Of a DNA stretch of 64,000 bases, positions 1-10,078 are shown piece after piece (position 1 is the stretch's first letter; each line of letters starts with the position of its first letter). The position numbers and the translations under genes were made by a program. The stretch comes from Rhizobium sp. FKL33. GTDB taxonomy: Bacteria; Pseudomonadota; Alphaproteobacteria; Rhizobiales; Rhizobiaceae. A model generated the notes under the pieces. The model saw only the letters and a program-made list of their open reading frames with translations. It ran no database searches and was not told the origin of the DNA. The stretch spans positions 49,811 to 113,810 of the forward strand of contig NZ_STFX01000003.1 of assembly GCF_005222915.1 (NCBI RefSeq), in the 5' to 3' direction.

Positions 1-1
1 C

Positions 2-745
2 AGCCGCATCAACTCCTATTTTTACGGCTCGGAACTGGCCTCTTCAGGCCTGCCGCAGGGCAAGGAGTTGGAGATCCTGACAGAGCTCAAGGACAAGGTG
101 CCGCCGAGCGTCTTCACCGAACCTTATGTCAACCCCGTCGCCGGCAACGAGGCCAAGCTCCGGCAGAACCTGCGCAAGGCGCTGGGGCTGTTCAAGCAAG
201 CAGGCTGGGAGCTCAAGGGCGGGCAGATGGTCAACGCCAAAACCGGCAAGCCCTTCAAGTTCGAGATCCTGCTCAATTCCAACATCATCGAACGCGTCGC
301 GCTGCCCTTTGCCGCCAATCTCAAGAAGATCGGGGTCGTCGCCACGGTGCGCTCGGTCGACGCTTCGCAATTCACCGAGCGCTGGCGCAAGCGCGATTTC
401 GATGTGATCTATACCGGTTGGGGCCAAAGCCTCAATCCTGGCGCTGAACAGGCGGAATATTGGGGCTCGAAGGCCGCCGCCGCCGAGGGCACGCAGAATT
501 ACGCCGGCATCGCCAATCCGGCCATCGACGCGATCATCCGCAAGATCATCTTTGCACCTGATCGCGACGTGCAGGTGGCGGCTGTGAAGGCGCTGGACCG
601 CGTGTTGCTGCACAATCATTATGTCGTGCCGTCCTATACGCTGCGCATGAGCCGCATCGCCTACTGGGACAAGTTCGAGCGGCCCAAGGATCTGCCGCAT
701 TATTCCTCGGGCTTCCCGTCAATCTGGTGGGCCAAGGGCGAATGA
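2..745 (+). CDS. yejA: ABC transporter substrate-binding protein, family 5 (YejA-like), C-terminal part
   Basis: Periplasmic solute-binding component that delivers oligopeptides or microcin C-like compounds to the inner-membrane permease. The reading frame is open from the left edge, so the N-terminus and signal peptide lie outside the window; 247 residues are visible. The visible part resembles the C-terminal lobe of SBP family 5, including the DVIYTGWGQ and GAEQAEYWGS region typical of YejA proteins. It is followed by YejB- and YejE-type permeases and a double ATPase, which supports YejA over a generic DppA/OppA assignment. A short inverted repeat (AGCCTC at 746 and GAGGCT at 764) directly follows the stop and may dampen read-through into yejB. 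The exact substrate cannot be read from the sequence. Confidence 0.85.
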   Translation, partial: SRINSYFYGSELASSGLPQGKELEILTELKDKVPPSVFTEPYVNPVAGNEAKLRQNLRKALGLFKQAGWELKGGQMVNAKTGKPFKFEILLNSNIIERVALPFAANLKKIGVVATVRSVDASQFTERWRKRDFDVIYTGWGQSLNPGAEQAEYWGSKAAAAEGTQNYAGIANPAIDAIIRKIIFAPDRDVQVAAVKALDRVLLHNHYVVPSYTLRMSRIAYWDKFERPKDLPHYSSGFPSIWWAKGE

Positions 746-867
746 AGCCTCGCGAAAGCCTGTGAGGCTAATGCAAGCGCGATATCTGACCAAATCCGTC
801 ATGGAGACCTCGTTGCAGATCTTGACAGTCACGCCGCCCGGCGGCGGCCCGCGAGGGGAACGCTGAG

Positions 868-1953
868 ATGGCCGCCTATATTCTGAGACGGCTTCTCTTG
901 ATCATCCCGACGCTGCTCGGGATCCTGCTCCTGTCCTTCATCATCGTGCAATTTGCCCCCGGCGGCCCTGTCGAGCAGATGATCGCCGATCTGACCAACC
1001 AGAACGGCGGCGACCGGCTCTCCGGCGGCGGCAACGAACTGTCCTTCAACGAGGCGGCCGACAGTTCCGGCCGATATCGCGGCGCGCAGGGGCTCGATCC
1101 GGAACTGATCGCCAAGCTGGAGAAGCAGTTCGGCTTCGACAAGCCGGCCTGGCAGCGCTTCGCCGAAATGGTGTGGAATTACGCCCGGTTCGATTTCGGC
1201 CAGAGCTTCTTCCGCGACGAAAGCGTCGTCAATCTGATCGCCGAGAAGCTGCCGGTGTCGATCTCGCTCGGCGTCTGGGTGCTGCTTCTGTCCTACGCCA
1301 TCTCCATTCCGCTTGGCATCCGCAAGGCGGTGTCGGACGGATCGAGCTTCGATGTCTGGACCTCGGGCGTGGTGATCATCGGTTACGCGGTGCCGGGCTT
1401 TCTGTTCGGCATCCTGCTGATCGTGCTGTTCGCCGGCGGCTCATTCTGGGACTGGTTCCCGCTGCGCGGCCTGACGTCCGACAATTTCGATCAGTTGAGC
1501 ATCGGCGGCAAGATCCTGGATTACATCTGGCATCTGACGCTGCCGATCTCGGCGCTGCTGATTTCCTCCTTCGCCACCACGACGCTGCTGACCAAGAACT
1601 CCTTCATCGACGAGATCAAGAAGCAATATGTGGTGACGGCCCGCGCCAAGGGGCTGACCGAACATCGGGTTCTCTATGGTCACGTGTTCCGCAATGCGAT
1701 GCTGATCGTGATCGCCGGCTTTCCCGCAGCCTTCATCTCGGCCTTCTTCACCGGCTCGCTCCTGATCGAGAACCTGTTCTCGCTCGATGGCCTCGGCCGA
1801 ATGGGCTACGACGCCATCATCAAGCGCGATTATCCGATCGTGTTCGGCACCCTCTACATCTTCTCACTGCTCGGGCTGGTCGTCGGCCTTCTCTCCGACC
1901 TCATTTACACCTGGGTCGATCCCCGCATCGATTTCGAAAAGCGGGAGGTGTGA
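868..1953 (+). CDS. yejB: microcin C/oligopeptide ABC transporter permease YejB
   Basis: Inner-membrane permease of the Yej importer, 361 residues. The N-terminus ([19 protein letters not shown]) is the classical first membrane segment of the DppB/OppB permease class. An extended periplasmic loop rich in Gly/Asn (about residues 45-75) follows, which is typical of YejB. The C-terminal half carries the binding-protein-dependent transport domain with the EAA-like loop ([23 protein letters not shown] compressed around residues 255-275), which contacts the ATPase. The ATG is preceded by a GAGGGGAA ribosome-binding stretch. The stop lies two bases before yejE, so the permeases are probably co-translated. 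Confidence 0.92.
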   Translation: MAAYILRRLLLIIPTLLGILLLSFIIVQFAPGGPVEQMIADLTNQNGGDRLSGGGNELSFNEAADSSGRYRGAQGLDPELIAKLEKQFGFDKPAWQRFAEMVWNYARFDFGQSFFRDESVVNLIAEKLPVSISLGVWVLLLSYAISIPLGIRKAVSDGSSFDVWTSGVVIIGYAVPGFLFGILLIVLFAGGSFWDWFPLRGLTSDNFDQLSIGGKILDYIWHLTLPISALLISSFATTTLLTKNSFIDEIKKQYVVTARAKGLTEHRVLYGHVFRNAMLIVIAGFPAAFISAFFTGSLLIENLFSLDGLGRMGYDAIIKRDYPIVFGTLYIFSLLGLVVGLLSDLIYTWVDPRIDFEKREV

Positions 1954-1955
1954 TC

Positions 1956-3080
1956 ATGGCAGTGCACACCAAGAAACCCTGGCTCTCTCCCGTCAATCAG
2001 CGGCGTCTCGCCAATTTCAAGGCGAACCGGCGCGGCTACTGGTCGTTCTGGATCTTCTTGCTGATTTTCGGCCTGTCGCTGTTCGCCGAAGTGATCGCCA
2101 ATGACCGGCCCATCCTCGTTTCCTTCAAGGGCGAATACTATGTGCCGATCCTCCGGGATTACGAGGAGGCGACCTTCCTCGGCGACGAGGGCTTCCTGCC
2201 GACCACCGATTACAAGACCGATCTGGTGCGCGAGAAGATCGACGAAAACGGCTGGATGATCTGGCCGCCGATCCGCTATTCATACCTGACCGCCAACACA
2301 TTCGTGCCGACCTCGGCCCCGACCAGACCCTTCTGGCTCATGCCGGAGGAACAGCGCTGCTCGGCCTATCCGCTCGCCGACAAGGATCCTAATTGCACGC
2401 TGGGCAACATGAACTGGCTCGGCACCGACGATCAGGCGCGCGACGTGCTCGCCCGCATCATCTACGGCTTCAGGCTTTCCGTGGTGTTCGGTCTGGCGCT
2501 GACAGCGGCCTCGGCGGTGATCGGCGTCGCCATCGGCGCGGTGCAGGGCTATTTCGGCGGGCTGACCGACCTGATCGGGCAGCGCTTCATCGAGATCTGG
2601 TCGTCGATGCCGGTGCTCTACATCCTGCTGATCATGGCTTCGATCCTGCCGCCCGGCTTTTTCGTGCTGCTCGGCATTCTGCTCCTGTTTTCCTGGACGA
2701 GTTTCGTCGGCATTGTCAGGGCGGAATTTTTCCGCGCCCGCAATTTCGAATATGTCCGGGCCGCCCGCGCGCTCGGCGTCGGCAATGCCGTGATCATGTG
2801 GCGGCATCTTCTGCCCAACGCCATGGTGGCGACGCTGACCTTCCTGCCCTTCATCCTGTCAGGTTCGATCAGCACGCTGACGGCGCTCGATTTCCTCGGT
2901 CTCGGCATGCCGCCGGGTTCGCCCTCGCTCGGCGAAATGGTCGGCCAGGCCAAGTCGAACCTGCAGGCCCCCTGGCTGGGTTTTACCGCCTTCTTCACGC
3001 TCGCCGCCATGCTGTCGCTTCTGATCTTCATCGGCGAAGCGGTGCGCGACGCATTCGACCCCAGAAAGACCTTCGGATGA
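1956..3080 (+). CDS. yejE: microcin C/oligopeptide ABC transporter permease YejE
   Basis: Second permease subunit, 374 residues counted from the ATG at 1956. The open frame extends far upstream, but that part is a shadow of yejB. The start MAVHTKKPWLSPVNQRRLANF is typical of YejE, and an N-terminal membrane anchor (WIFLLIFGLSLFAEVI) follows. A long periplasmic insert between the first and second membrane segments (about residues 50-150, containing the WLGTDDQARDVLARIIYG element) separates it from DppC-type permeases. The EAA loop lies near residues 265-285. In typical yejABEF operons yejF follows directly; here two small genes intervene. Confidence 0.92.
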   Translation: MAVHTKKPWLSPVNQRRLANFKANRRGYWSFWIFLLIFGLSLFAEVIANDRPILVSFKGEYYVPILRDYEEATFLGDEGFLPTTDYKTDLVREKIDENGWMIWPPIRYSYLTANTFVPTSAPTRPFWLMPEEQRCSAYPLADKDPNCTLGNMNWLGTDDQARDVLARIIYGFRLSVVFGLALTAASAVIGVAIGAVQGYFGGLTDLIGQRFIEIWSSMPVLYILLIMASILPPGFFVLLGILLLFSWTSFVGIVRAEFFRARNFEYVRAARALGVGNAVIMWRHLLPNAMVATLTFLPFILSGSISTLTALDFLGLGMPPGSPSLGEMVGQAKSNLQAPWLGFTAFFTLAAMLSLLIFIGEAVRDAFDPRKTFG

Positions 3081-3144
3081 GGAACCCTCGCTTTCCGACA
3101 GGTTTGGCCCTAGACTTGGCGCAGTTCCCATCAGGAGGCCGCCG

Positions 3145-3408
3145 ATGAACAAGATCGTGCGCGAGCACTATCCCGTCTCACAATTGCCCGAGGATCTGCG
3201 CGCGCAGTTTCCAGGCGTGGAGACGGTGCGGCTGGTGATCGAAGAGGGCGCTGCTCGACAGTCCGAGAATGCCCCGTTGGGTCGTGGCGAGGGTGAGGAT
3301 TTCTGGGCGACGCTGCAGCAAGCAAGAGCCTCGCTGAAAGAACCCAGGTCTCTAAGAGACGCCGTGGCGGATATCAGGGCCCTGCGCGATGAATGGGATG
3401 AGGAATGA
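3145..3408 (+). CDS. putative antitoxin of a VapBC-like module
   Basis: Small acidic protein of 87 residues with an AGGAGG ribosome-binding site just upstream. I do not recognise its family by sequence. It is called an antitoxin because its last four bases overlap the start of a PIN-domain toxin gene (ATGA), its size fits, and its C-terminal half is charged and helical as expected for a toxin-neutralising tail. No clear AbrB, Phd or ribbon-helix-helix signature is visible. It lies between yejE and yejF, 64 bases after the yejE stop. The intervening bases could hold a weak promoter of its own, but none is convincing. Confidence 0.6.
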   Translation: MNKIVREHYPVSQLPEDLRAQFPGVETVRLVIEEGAARQSENAPLGRGEGEDFWATLQQARASLKEPRSLRDAVADIRALRDEWDEE

Positions 3409-3901
3409 CCTTGTTCCCGCTGGTGTATCTCGACACCAACATCTTGATCGCGTTTCTCGAAGACGAGTTCGAAAAAGGCGATGCTCTGCGCGAGATGATC
3501 GCGGGACATCGCCGGTCGGAGACCGATCCCCGGTTTCTCACCAGCGCGCTGACTTTTTCGGAGTTGCCGGTTAAGCCCTATCGAGAACGCGCACTTGCCG
3601 CGGCCCAGTTTTATGCAGAACTGAGGTCGGGCAGTTACTGGCTCTCGGTCGTGCCCGTTTCGGAGCAAGTTCTAGACCTGGCCGCCGCTCTCCGCGCCGC
3701 CCGCCGGTCGCTCAAGCTGCCCGACGCCATTCATGTCGCCACCGCGATGCAGGCGGGCTGTTCGCATTTTCTGACGCAGGACGAGGGCATCTCCGCCGGC
3801 GAGCCCGCTATTCATCCCCTAACGAGCGTCGCGCTGACGCCTGCGCCGGTGATCCGGCCCGATGCGCCGACTTTGGCCGCCATTCTCGAGGATCTCACAC
3901 G

Positions 3902-3905
<4 letters not shown>
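3405..3905 (+). CDS. PIN-domain toxin (VapC-like ribonuclease)
   Basis: Probable endoribonuclease toxin of 166 residues. The PIN-domain acidic residues are visible: Asp in VYLDTNILI (residue 10), Glu in FSELPVKP (about 49), Asp in LPDAIHVATA (about 108), and a fourth acid in FLTQDEGIS. VapC proteins use these residues to bind magnesium and cut RNA, often tRNA. The start overlaps the antitoxin stop (ATGA) and the stop overlaps the yejF start (ATGA at 3902-3905), so the toxin is wired translationally into the transporter operon. At 166 residues it is longer than a typical VapC (about 130); the extra C-terminal 35 residues are Pro/Ala rich. Confidence 0.8.
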
Positions 3906-5530
<1,625 letters not shown>

Positions 5531-5540
5531 CAGGTTCCGC

Positions 5541-6500
5541 ATGAGCACCAAAAGCCCCATCATCGTAGATCTCCGCTTTCATCCCGATCAGGTGGCGGAG
5601 GGCTTGAAGACGGCCTTTCCGGGGCGCGAGGTGATCAACCGCGCCGATCTCGCCCAGCGCGACCGCGACCTCTCGGGCATATCTTACGCTCTGCTCTGGA
5701 AGCCGCTGGACGATCTGTTTTCACGCGCGACGGATCTCAAGGTGCTGTTTTCGGGCGGCGCCGGCGTCGATCATGTTCTGACCCTGCCGGGCCTGCCCGA
5801 CCTGCCGCTGGTGCGCTTCGTCGATCACACGCTGACGACGCGGATGAGCGAATGGGTGGTCATGCAGTGCCTGATGCATCTGCGCCAGCATCTCGCATAC
5901 GACGCCCAGCAGCGCAGGCGCGTCTGGAAACCTTTGACGCAGCCCGAGGCGGCGGATCTCACCGTGGGCGTCATGGGCATGGGCGTTCTCGGCTCTGACG
6001 CCGCCCGCAAGCTCAAGACCATGGGCTTCAATGTCATCGGCTGGTCGAAGAGCGGCAAGCCGGTGGACGGCGTCGCCATGCATGCGGCCGAAGATCTCGA
6101 CCGGTTCCTCGGCCAATCCGACATCCTCGTCGGTCTGCTGCCGTTGACGCCGGAGACGCGCGGCATCTTCAATCGCGACCTGTTTTCGAAGCTGAAGCGG
6201 GACGGCGCGCTGGGCGGTCCTGTGTTCATCAATGCCGGCCGTGGCGGCAGCCAGGTCGAAGCTGATGTGATCGAGGCGCTGCAGTCGGGCCTGCTCAGGG
6301 CCGCCTCGCTCGATGTGTTCGAGGTCGAGCCGCTGCCGGAGACCTCGGCGATCTGGTCGCTGCCCAATTTGATCCTGACGCCGCATTCGGCGGCGGATTC
6401 GGATGTCTCGGCGCTGTTTGCGCATGTCGAGCGGCAGATCGAGCGCTTCGAGCGCGGCGAAGCGCTGGAGCATGTCGTGGCGCGAGACACTGGTTACTGA
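5541..6500 (+). CDS. ghrA: glyoxylate/hydroxypyruvate reductase A-like 2-hydroxyacid dehydrogenase
   Basis: NAD(P)H-dependent reductase of 2-oxoacids such as glyoxylate and hydroxypyruvate, 319 residues. The D-isomer-specific 2-hydroxyacid dehydrogenase fold is clear: the nucleotide-binding motif GVMGMGVLGSDAARKL lies near residue 143, the arginine in FINAGRGGS (about 233) and the Glu/His pair in FEVEPLP and TPHSAAD near the C-terminus. The start at 5541 was chosen over an upstream in-frame ATG inside yejF because MSTKSPIIVDLRF begins the fold and the gene then starts 10 bases after the yejF stop. It may therefore be the last gene of the yej transcript. The 3' end overlaps the convergent lactonase gene by 7 bases. 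Confidence 0.85.
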   Translation: MSTKSPIIVDLRFHPDQVAEGLKTAFPGREVINRADLAQRDRDLSGISYALLWKPLDDLFSRATDLKVLFSGGAGVDHVLTLPGLPDLPLVRFVDHTLTTRMSEWVVMQCLMHLRQHLAYDAQQRRRVWKPLTQPEAADLTVGVMGMGVLGSDAARKLKTMGFNVIGWSKSGKPVDGVAMHAAEDLDRFLGQSDILVGLLPLTPETRGIFNRDLFSKLKRDGALGGPVFINAGRGGSQVEADVIEALQSGLLRAASLDVFEVEPLPETSAIWSLPNLILTPHSAADSDVSALFAHVERQIERFERGEALEHVVARDTGY

Positions 6501-7558
6501 GGATTGACGAACAGCATGTCGAGCGGCGCTTTCACCGGCACGATGTTGGTGGGTTCCGCGGACAGCTTTCCATCGGCAAAGTCCCAAGCGAACAGGGCGA
6601 CCCCATCTGATTTCTGGTTGGCGACGGCCAGCCGCCGCGCGGCGCGATCGAAGCGGATGGCTCGTGGAAAGGCGCCGCCGCAATCATATTCGGCTTTCAG
6701 CGTCGGCAAGCCGCTCTGCGGATCGATCCAGAACACGGCGATCGTATCTGCGCCGCGATTGGCGACCAGGAGATGGTGGCCGTCGGGCGTCGTCAAGATG
6801 CCGGAAGGATAGTTTCGACTGTCGGTCTCGTGCTGCGTAGCCGGCATGCGGGCGGCCAGTTGAAGTCCGTCATCGCTCACCGAAAAGGCGAGAAGCGTCG
6901 AATCCAGTTCGCCTGTCACATAGAGCATGCGGCCATTGGGATGAAACGCCGCGTGACGGGGACCGGCTCCCTCAGGCGTTTTCGTCTCGCCTTTGGGCGA
7001 GAGACGACCCGCCTCGCTATCGAAGGCATAGGAAAACAGCCTGTCCGCGCCGAGATCCACAGCGACAAGCCGGCGATTGTCGGGGCTGATAGCGACGCAG
7101 TGGCAATGCGGTCCCTCCTGCCGGCGCTTGTCCGGGCCGGTGCCGTGATGCGTGAAGCGCGCTATGGGGTTTGAGATGTCGCCGCTATCCGAAAGGGAAA
7201 AGGCGGATAACGAGGCGTCGCCCGGCGCGCGAGATGCTTGGTAATTCGCGACAAACAGAAAACGTTCGGTCCTGTCGAGGCAAAGATGAACGGCGGCATT
7301 CCCACCGGTGGCCTGCGCAGTCCGCGCCGAAAGCCGCTCCGCATTGAGTTCGACCGGCGTGACGCGGCCAGAACCTTTGGATTTTTCGCTCGCGACGTAA
7401 ATCATTTTGGTCTTGGTCGACGCCGCCAGAAACGAAGGATTTGGCGTGATGGAAGACATGAATGTGTCTCCGCCCAACCGATGAAGCGCGAGAGCTCCCA
7501 GACCCGGTGAGGCGGAGCAGATCAGCAGATGCGTTTCCATGGTCATGCCATTTTCCAT
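6494..7558 (-). CDS. lactonase family protein (seven-bladed beta-propeller, YbhE/Pgl-like)
   Basis: Predicted cytoplasmic sugar lactonase of the 6-phosphogluconolactonase/YbhE propeller family, 354 residues. Repeated blade motifs are visible: CLDRTERFLFVANYQ, AISPDNRRLVAVDLGADRLF, AFHPNGRMLYVTGELDSTL and TTPDGHHLLVANRGADTIAVF. The fold and length match the family (PF10282). The substrate could be 6-phosphogluconolactone or another aldonolactone. Three possible starts cluster at 7558, 7546 and 7540 with no clear ribosome-binding site to decide. It is divergent from the acyl-CoA ligase gene, so the two share the palindromic operator region at 7590-7612. Confidence 0.8.
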   Translation of the reverse strand: MENGMTMETHLLICSASPGLGALALHRLGGDTFMSSITPNPSFLAASTKTKMIYVASEKSKGSGRVTPVELNAERLSARTAQATGGNAAVHLCLDRTERFLFVANYQASRAPGDASLSAFSLSDSGDISNPIARFTHHGTGPDKRRQEGPHCHCVAISPDNRRLVAVDLGADRLFSYAFDSEAGRLSPKGETKTPEGAGPRHAAFHPNGRMLYVTGELDSTLLAFSVSDDGLQLAARMPATQHETDSRNYPSGILTTPDGHHLLVANRGADTIAVFWIDPQSGLPTLKAEYDCGGAFPRAIRFDRAARRLAVANQKSDGVALFAWDFADGKLSAEPTNIVPVKAPLDMLFVNPQ

Positions 7559-7589
7559 TTGCGAAAGACGAGCGTCTGTCAGCTGTGCG

Positions 7590-7612
7590 TTGACGTTTAC
7601 GTCAATGTAAAC
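7590..7612. promoter_or_regulatory. palindromic operator upstream of the acyl-CoA ligase gene
   Basis: TTGACGTTTACGTCAA (7590-7605) is a perfect 7-base inverted repeat around a 2-base centre. It overlaps a second, near-perfect palindrome GTTTACGT-N2-ATGTAAAC (7595-7612, one mismatch). The three half-sites alternate in orientation, as expected for two dimers sharing a half-site. Motifs of this TTGACGT/TTTACGT kind are known for regulators of fatty-acid and branched-chain acyl-CoA catabolism (for example LiuR, PsrA). Which regulator binds here is inference. An 8-base hairpin (7647-7654 with 7667-7674) lies further downstream, just before the ligase ribosome-binding site. Confidence 0.6.
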
Positions 7613-7697
7613 TAGTCTTTGCTTGCGTGAGGAGCAAAGGCGATTAACATCCTGTCGAGGAGAGCGCAGGATGTCAAAATAGCGCTGGGAGGAAAAG

Positions 7698-9398
7698 ATG
7701 AACGCAATTGATTCGAGCTTGCAGCCTATGCCGGGCGACAGGCCGTGGCTAAAATCCTATCCGGATGGCGTTCCGTCCGAAATTCAGCCTTTGAAGCATG
7801 CCTCGCTCGGAGAATTGTTCGAGGATGTCGTCAGTCGCAACGGTCACAAGCCGGCCTATACCTGCATGGGCAAGACGCTGAGCTTCGGCGAGATCGATCA
7901 GATGTCGCGTCAGGTCGCCGCCTGGCTGCAGCAGAAGGGCCTGAAACGCGGAGATCGCGTCGCGATCATGTTTCCGAACATCCTGCAATTTCCCGTCGTC
8001 GCGCTCGCGGTGCTGCGCGCCGGCTTTATCGCAGTCAATGTCAACCCGCTCTACACCCCGCGCGAACTCAATTATCAGCTGAAAGACGCCGGCGCGAAGC
8101 TTCTGTTCACGCTTGAGAATTTCGCCGCAACCGTGCAGCAGGCCCTGCCGGGAACGGGTGTCGAGACCGTGGTCGTCGCCACCATGGGCGATCTCCTGGG
8201 CTTCAAGGGCCATCTCGTCAATTTCGTGGTGCGTAAGGTCAAGAAGCTCGTGCCTCTCTGGACGCTGCCCGGCCACGTGCCGTTCAAAACCCTGCTTGCG
8301 GAGGCGAAAAGCCTGCGATTCCGTCCCGAGAACGTCACGGCCTCCGATGTCGCCTTTCTGCAGTATACCGGCGGCACGACCGGGGTGGCCAAGGGCGCGG
8401 TGCTGACGCATGGCAATATTCTCGCCAATGCCGAGCAGACGGCCGTCTGGCTGTCGGTTCTCTATCGCCGCGCCAAAAAGCCCGAGGATTTCACCTTCGT
8501 CTGCCCGCTGCCGCTCTACCATATTTTCGCGCTCACCGTGAATTTGGTGATGGGGATGAAGGAAGTGGCGCGCAATGTGCTGATCCCCAACCCGCGAGAC
8601 ATTCCCGCCTTTGTGAAGGTGCTGCGGTCGGAAAAGATCCATGTCTTCCCGGGCCTCAACACGCTGTTTAATGCGCTTGTGAACAATGAGGAGTTCAAGA
8701 AGCTCGATTTCTCGAAACTCATCCTCAGCCTGGCCGGCGGCATGGCCTGCCAGAGGCCGGTGGCCGAACGCTGGCAAGCGGTGACCGGTTGCCCGATTTC
8801 CGAAGGTTACGGTCTGTCCGAGACCTCGCCGATCGCCACGGTCAACCGTCTCGACGCCGGCTCCTTCACCGGCACGATCGGCCTGCCGCTGCCCTCCACA
8901 GATATCCAGATCCAGGATGACGACGGCAAGCAGGTTCCGCTCGGCGTGGTCGGCGAGATCTGCATCCGCGGCCCGCAGGTGATGTCCGGCTATTGGAACA
9001 AGCCGGAGGAAACCGCCAAGGTGATGACGCCTGATGGCTTCTTCCGTTCGGGCGACATGGGCGTGATGGATGAGAACGGCTATATCCGCATTGTCGATCG
9101 CAAGAAGGACATGGTGATCGTTTCCGGCTTCAACGTTTATCCCAATGAAGTGGAAGAGGTGGTCGCCTCCCATCCGGGCGTCCTCGAAGCCGCTGTGATA
9201 GGCGTGCCGGACGAACATTCCGGCGAAGCGGTGAAACTGTTCGTGGTGCGCAAGAACCCGGATCTCACGGCGGCCGAGATCAAGGAGTATTGTGCGTCAA
9301 GACTTACGAACTACAAGCGTCCGAAACACATAGAATTTCGCGAAAGCCTGCCGAAATCCAATGTCGGCAAGATCCTGCGGAAGGAGTTGCGGACTTAA
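7698..9398 (+). CDS. fadD: long-chain-fatty-acid--CoA ligase
   Basis: Activates fatty acids to acyl-CoA with ATP, feeding beta-oxidation; 566 residues. The AMP-binding P-loop YTGGTTGVAKGAVLTHGN starts near residue 223. The YGLSETSP adenylation motif, the GDMG/IVDRKKDMVIVSGFNVYP hinge and the C-terminal catalytic lysine in KSNVGKILRKEL follow in order. Length and motifs match FadD rather than short-chain ligases. A strong GGGAGG ribosome-binding site precedes the ATG. The upstream palindromic operator suggests control by an acyl-CoA-responsive repressor. The 3' end overlaps the convergent phosphatase by 4 bases. Confidence 0.9.
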   Translation: MNAIDSSLQPMPGDRPWLKSYPDGVPSEIQPLKHASLGELFEDVVSRNGHKPAYTCMGKTLSFGEIDQMSRQVAAWLQQKGLKRGDRVAIMFPNILQFPVVALAVLRAGFIAVNVNPLYTPRELNYQLKDAGAKLLFTLENFAATVQQALPGTGVETVVVATMGDLLGFKGHLVNFVVRKVKKLVPLWTLPGHVPFKTLLAEAKSLRFRPENVTASDVAFLQYTGGTTGVAKGAVLTHGNILANAEQTAVWLSVLYRRAKKPEDFTFVCPLPLYHIFALTVNLVMGMKEVARNVLIPNPRDIPAFVKVLRSEKIHVFPGLNTLFNALVNNEEFKKLDFSKLILSLAGGMACQRPVAERWQAVTGCPISEGYGLSETSPIATVNRLDAGSFTGTIGLPLPSTDIQIQDDDGKQVPLGVVGEICIRGPQVMSGYWNKPEETAKVMTPDGFFRSGDMGVMDENGYIRIVDRKKDMVIVSGFNVYPNEVEEVVASHPGVLEAAVIGVPDEHSGEAVKLFVVRKNPDLTAAEIKEYCASRLTNYKRPKHIEFRESLPKSNVGKILRKELRT

Positions 9399-10060
9399 CC
9401 GGTCCAGCGATAGCGGCTGGATATGTTGATGAAGCGTGTGGGCCCGCCCGGAACGGCGTCGTCAAAAACGGCGGCCGTCAAGCGATCGCCGAACACGCAG
9501 CCGCTGTCGATATTGCTGCGCGCGCCGCGCGTGACGGGATTTTCGTCGCGCGGCGTATGGCCATGGCAGAGGTGACGACCGAAGAATTCACCGTGATCAT
9601 CCTCGGGTTTTGGCCTGCGCCAGAGCAGCGTATTCTCCTCCTGATCCTCAAGCGGTCGCCCACGGTCAAGCCCGGCATGGGCAAAGATCCTGAAAACATC
9701 GACATGGATCTGAGGACGGTTGGCAAGCCACAGTCGATGCGCCTCCGGAACCTCGCCGCGATAGGACTGTAAAGTCTCCTCGCCGCCGTTGCGGAGCCAG
9801 AAGCCTTCACGATCTGCGCCCGCCAGCGCATCGAGCATCATGCGTTCGTGATTGCCCATCAGGGCGACCCAGCGCCAGTTCTTTGTCTGCGGCCCCGCCA
9901 TGACGCGGTCCACGACGCCGGCGCTGTCAGGACCACGATCAACATAGTCGCCGAGAAAGACCAGCGTTCCCCCATCGTAAGCCAAGCGGATGATGTCCAG
10001 CAGACTGTCGAGTTCGGCGAGACAACCGTGGATGTCGCCGATGGCGATGGTGACGCTCAT
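9395..10060 (-). CDS. metallophosphoesterase (serine/threonine protein phosphatase family)
   Basis: Predicted two-metal phosphatase of 221 residues. The signature motifs of the PPP-type calcineurin fold are present: GDIHG at residues 8-12, GDYVDRG at 37-43 and GNHE at 69-72, with later metal-binding histidines in FAHAGLDRGRP and LCHGHTP. It could dephosphorylate proteins, dinucleoside polyphosphates (ApaH-like) or small molecules; the sequence does not decide. It is the last gene of a minus-strand set with an MFS carrier, a lactone oxidase and a PLP enzyme, 18 bases after the PLP enzyme. Confidence 0.85.
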   Translation of the reverse strand: MSVTIAIGDIHGCLAELDSLLDIIRLAYDGGTLVFLGDYVDRGPDSAGVVDRVMAGPQTKNWRWVALMGNHERMMLDALAGADREGFWLRNGGEETLQSYRGEVPEAHRLWLANRPQIHVDVFRIFAHAGLDRGRPLEDQEENTLLWRRPKPEDDHGEFFGRHLCHGHTPRDENPVTRGARSNIDSGCVFGDRLTAAVFDDAVPGGPTRFINISSRYRWTG

Positions 10061-10078
10061 GATGATCTTTCGGACTGG

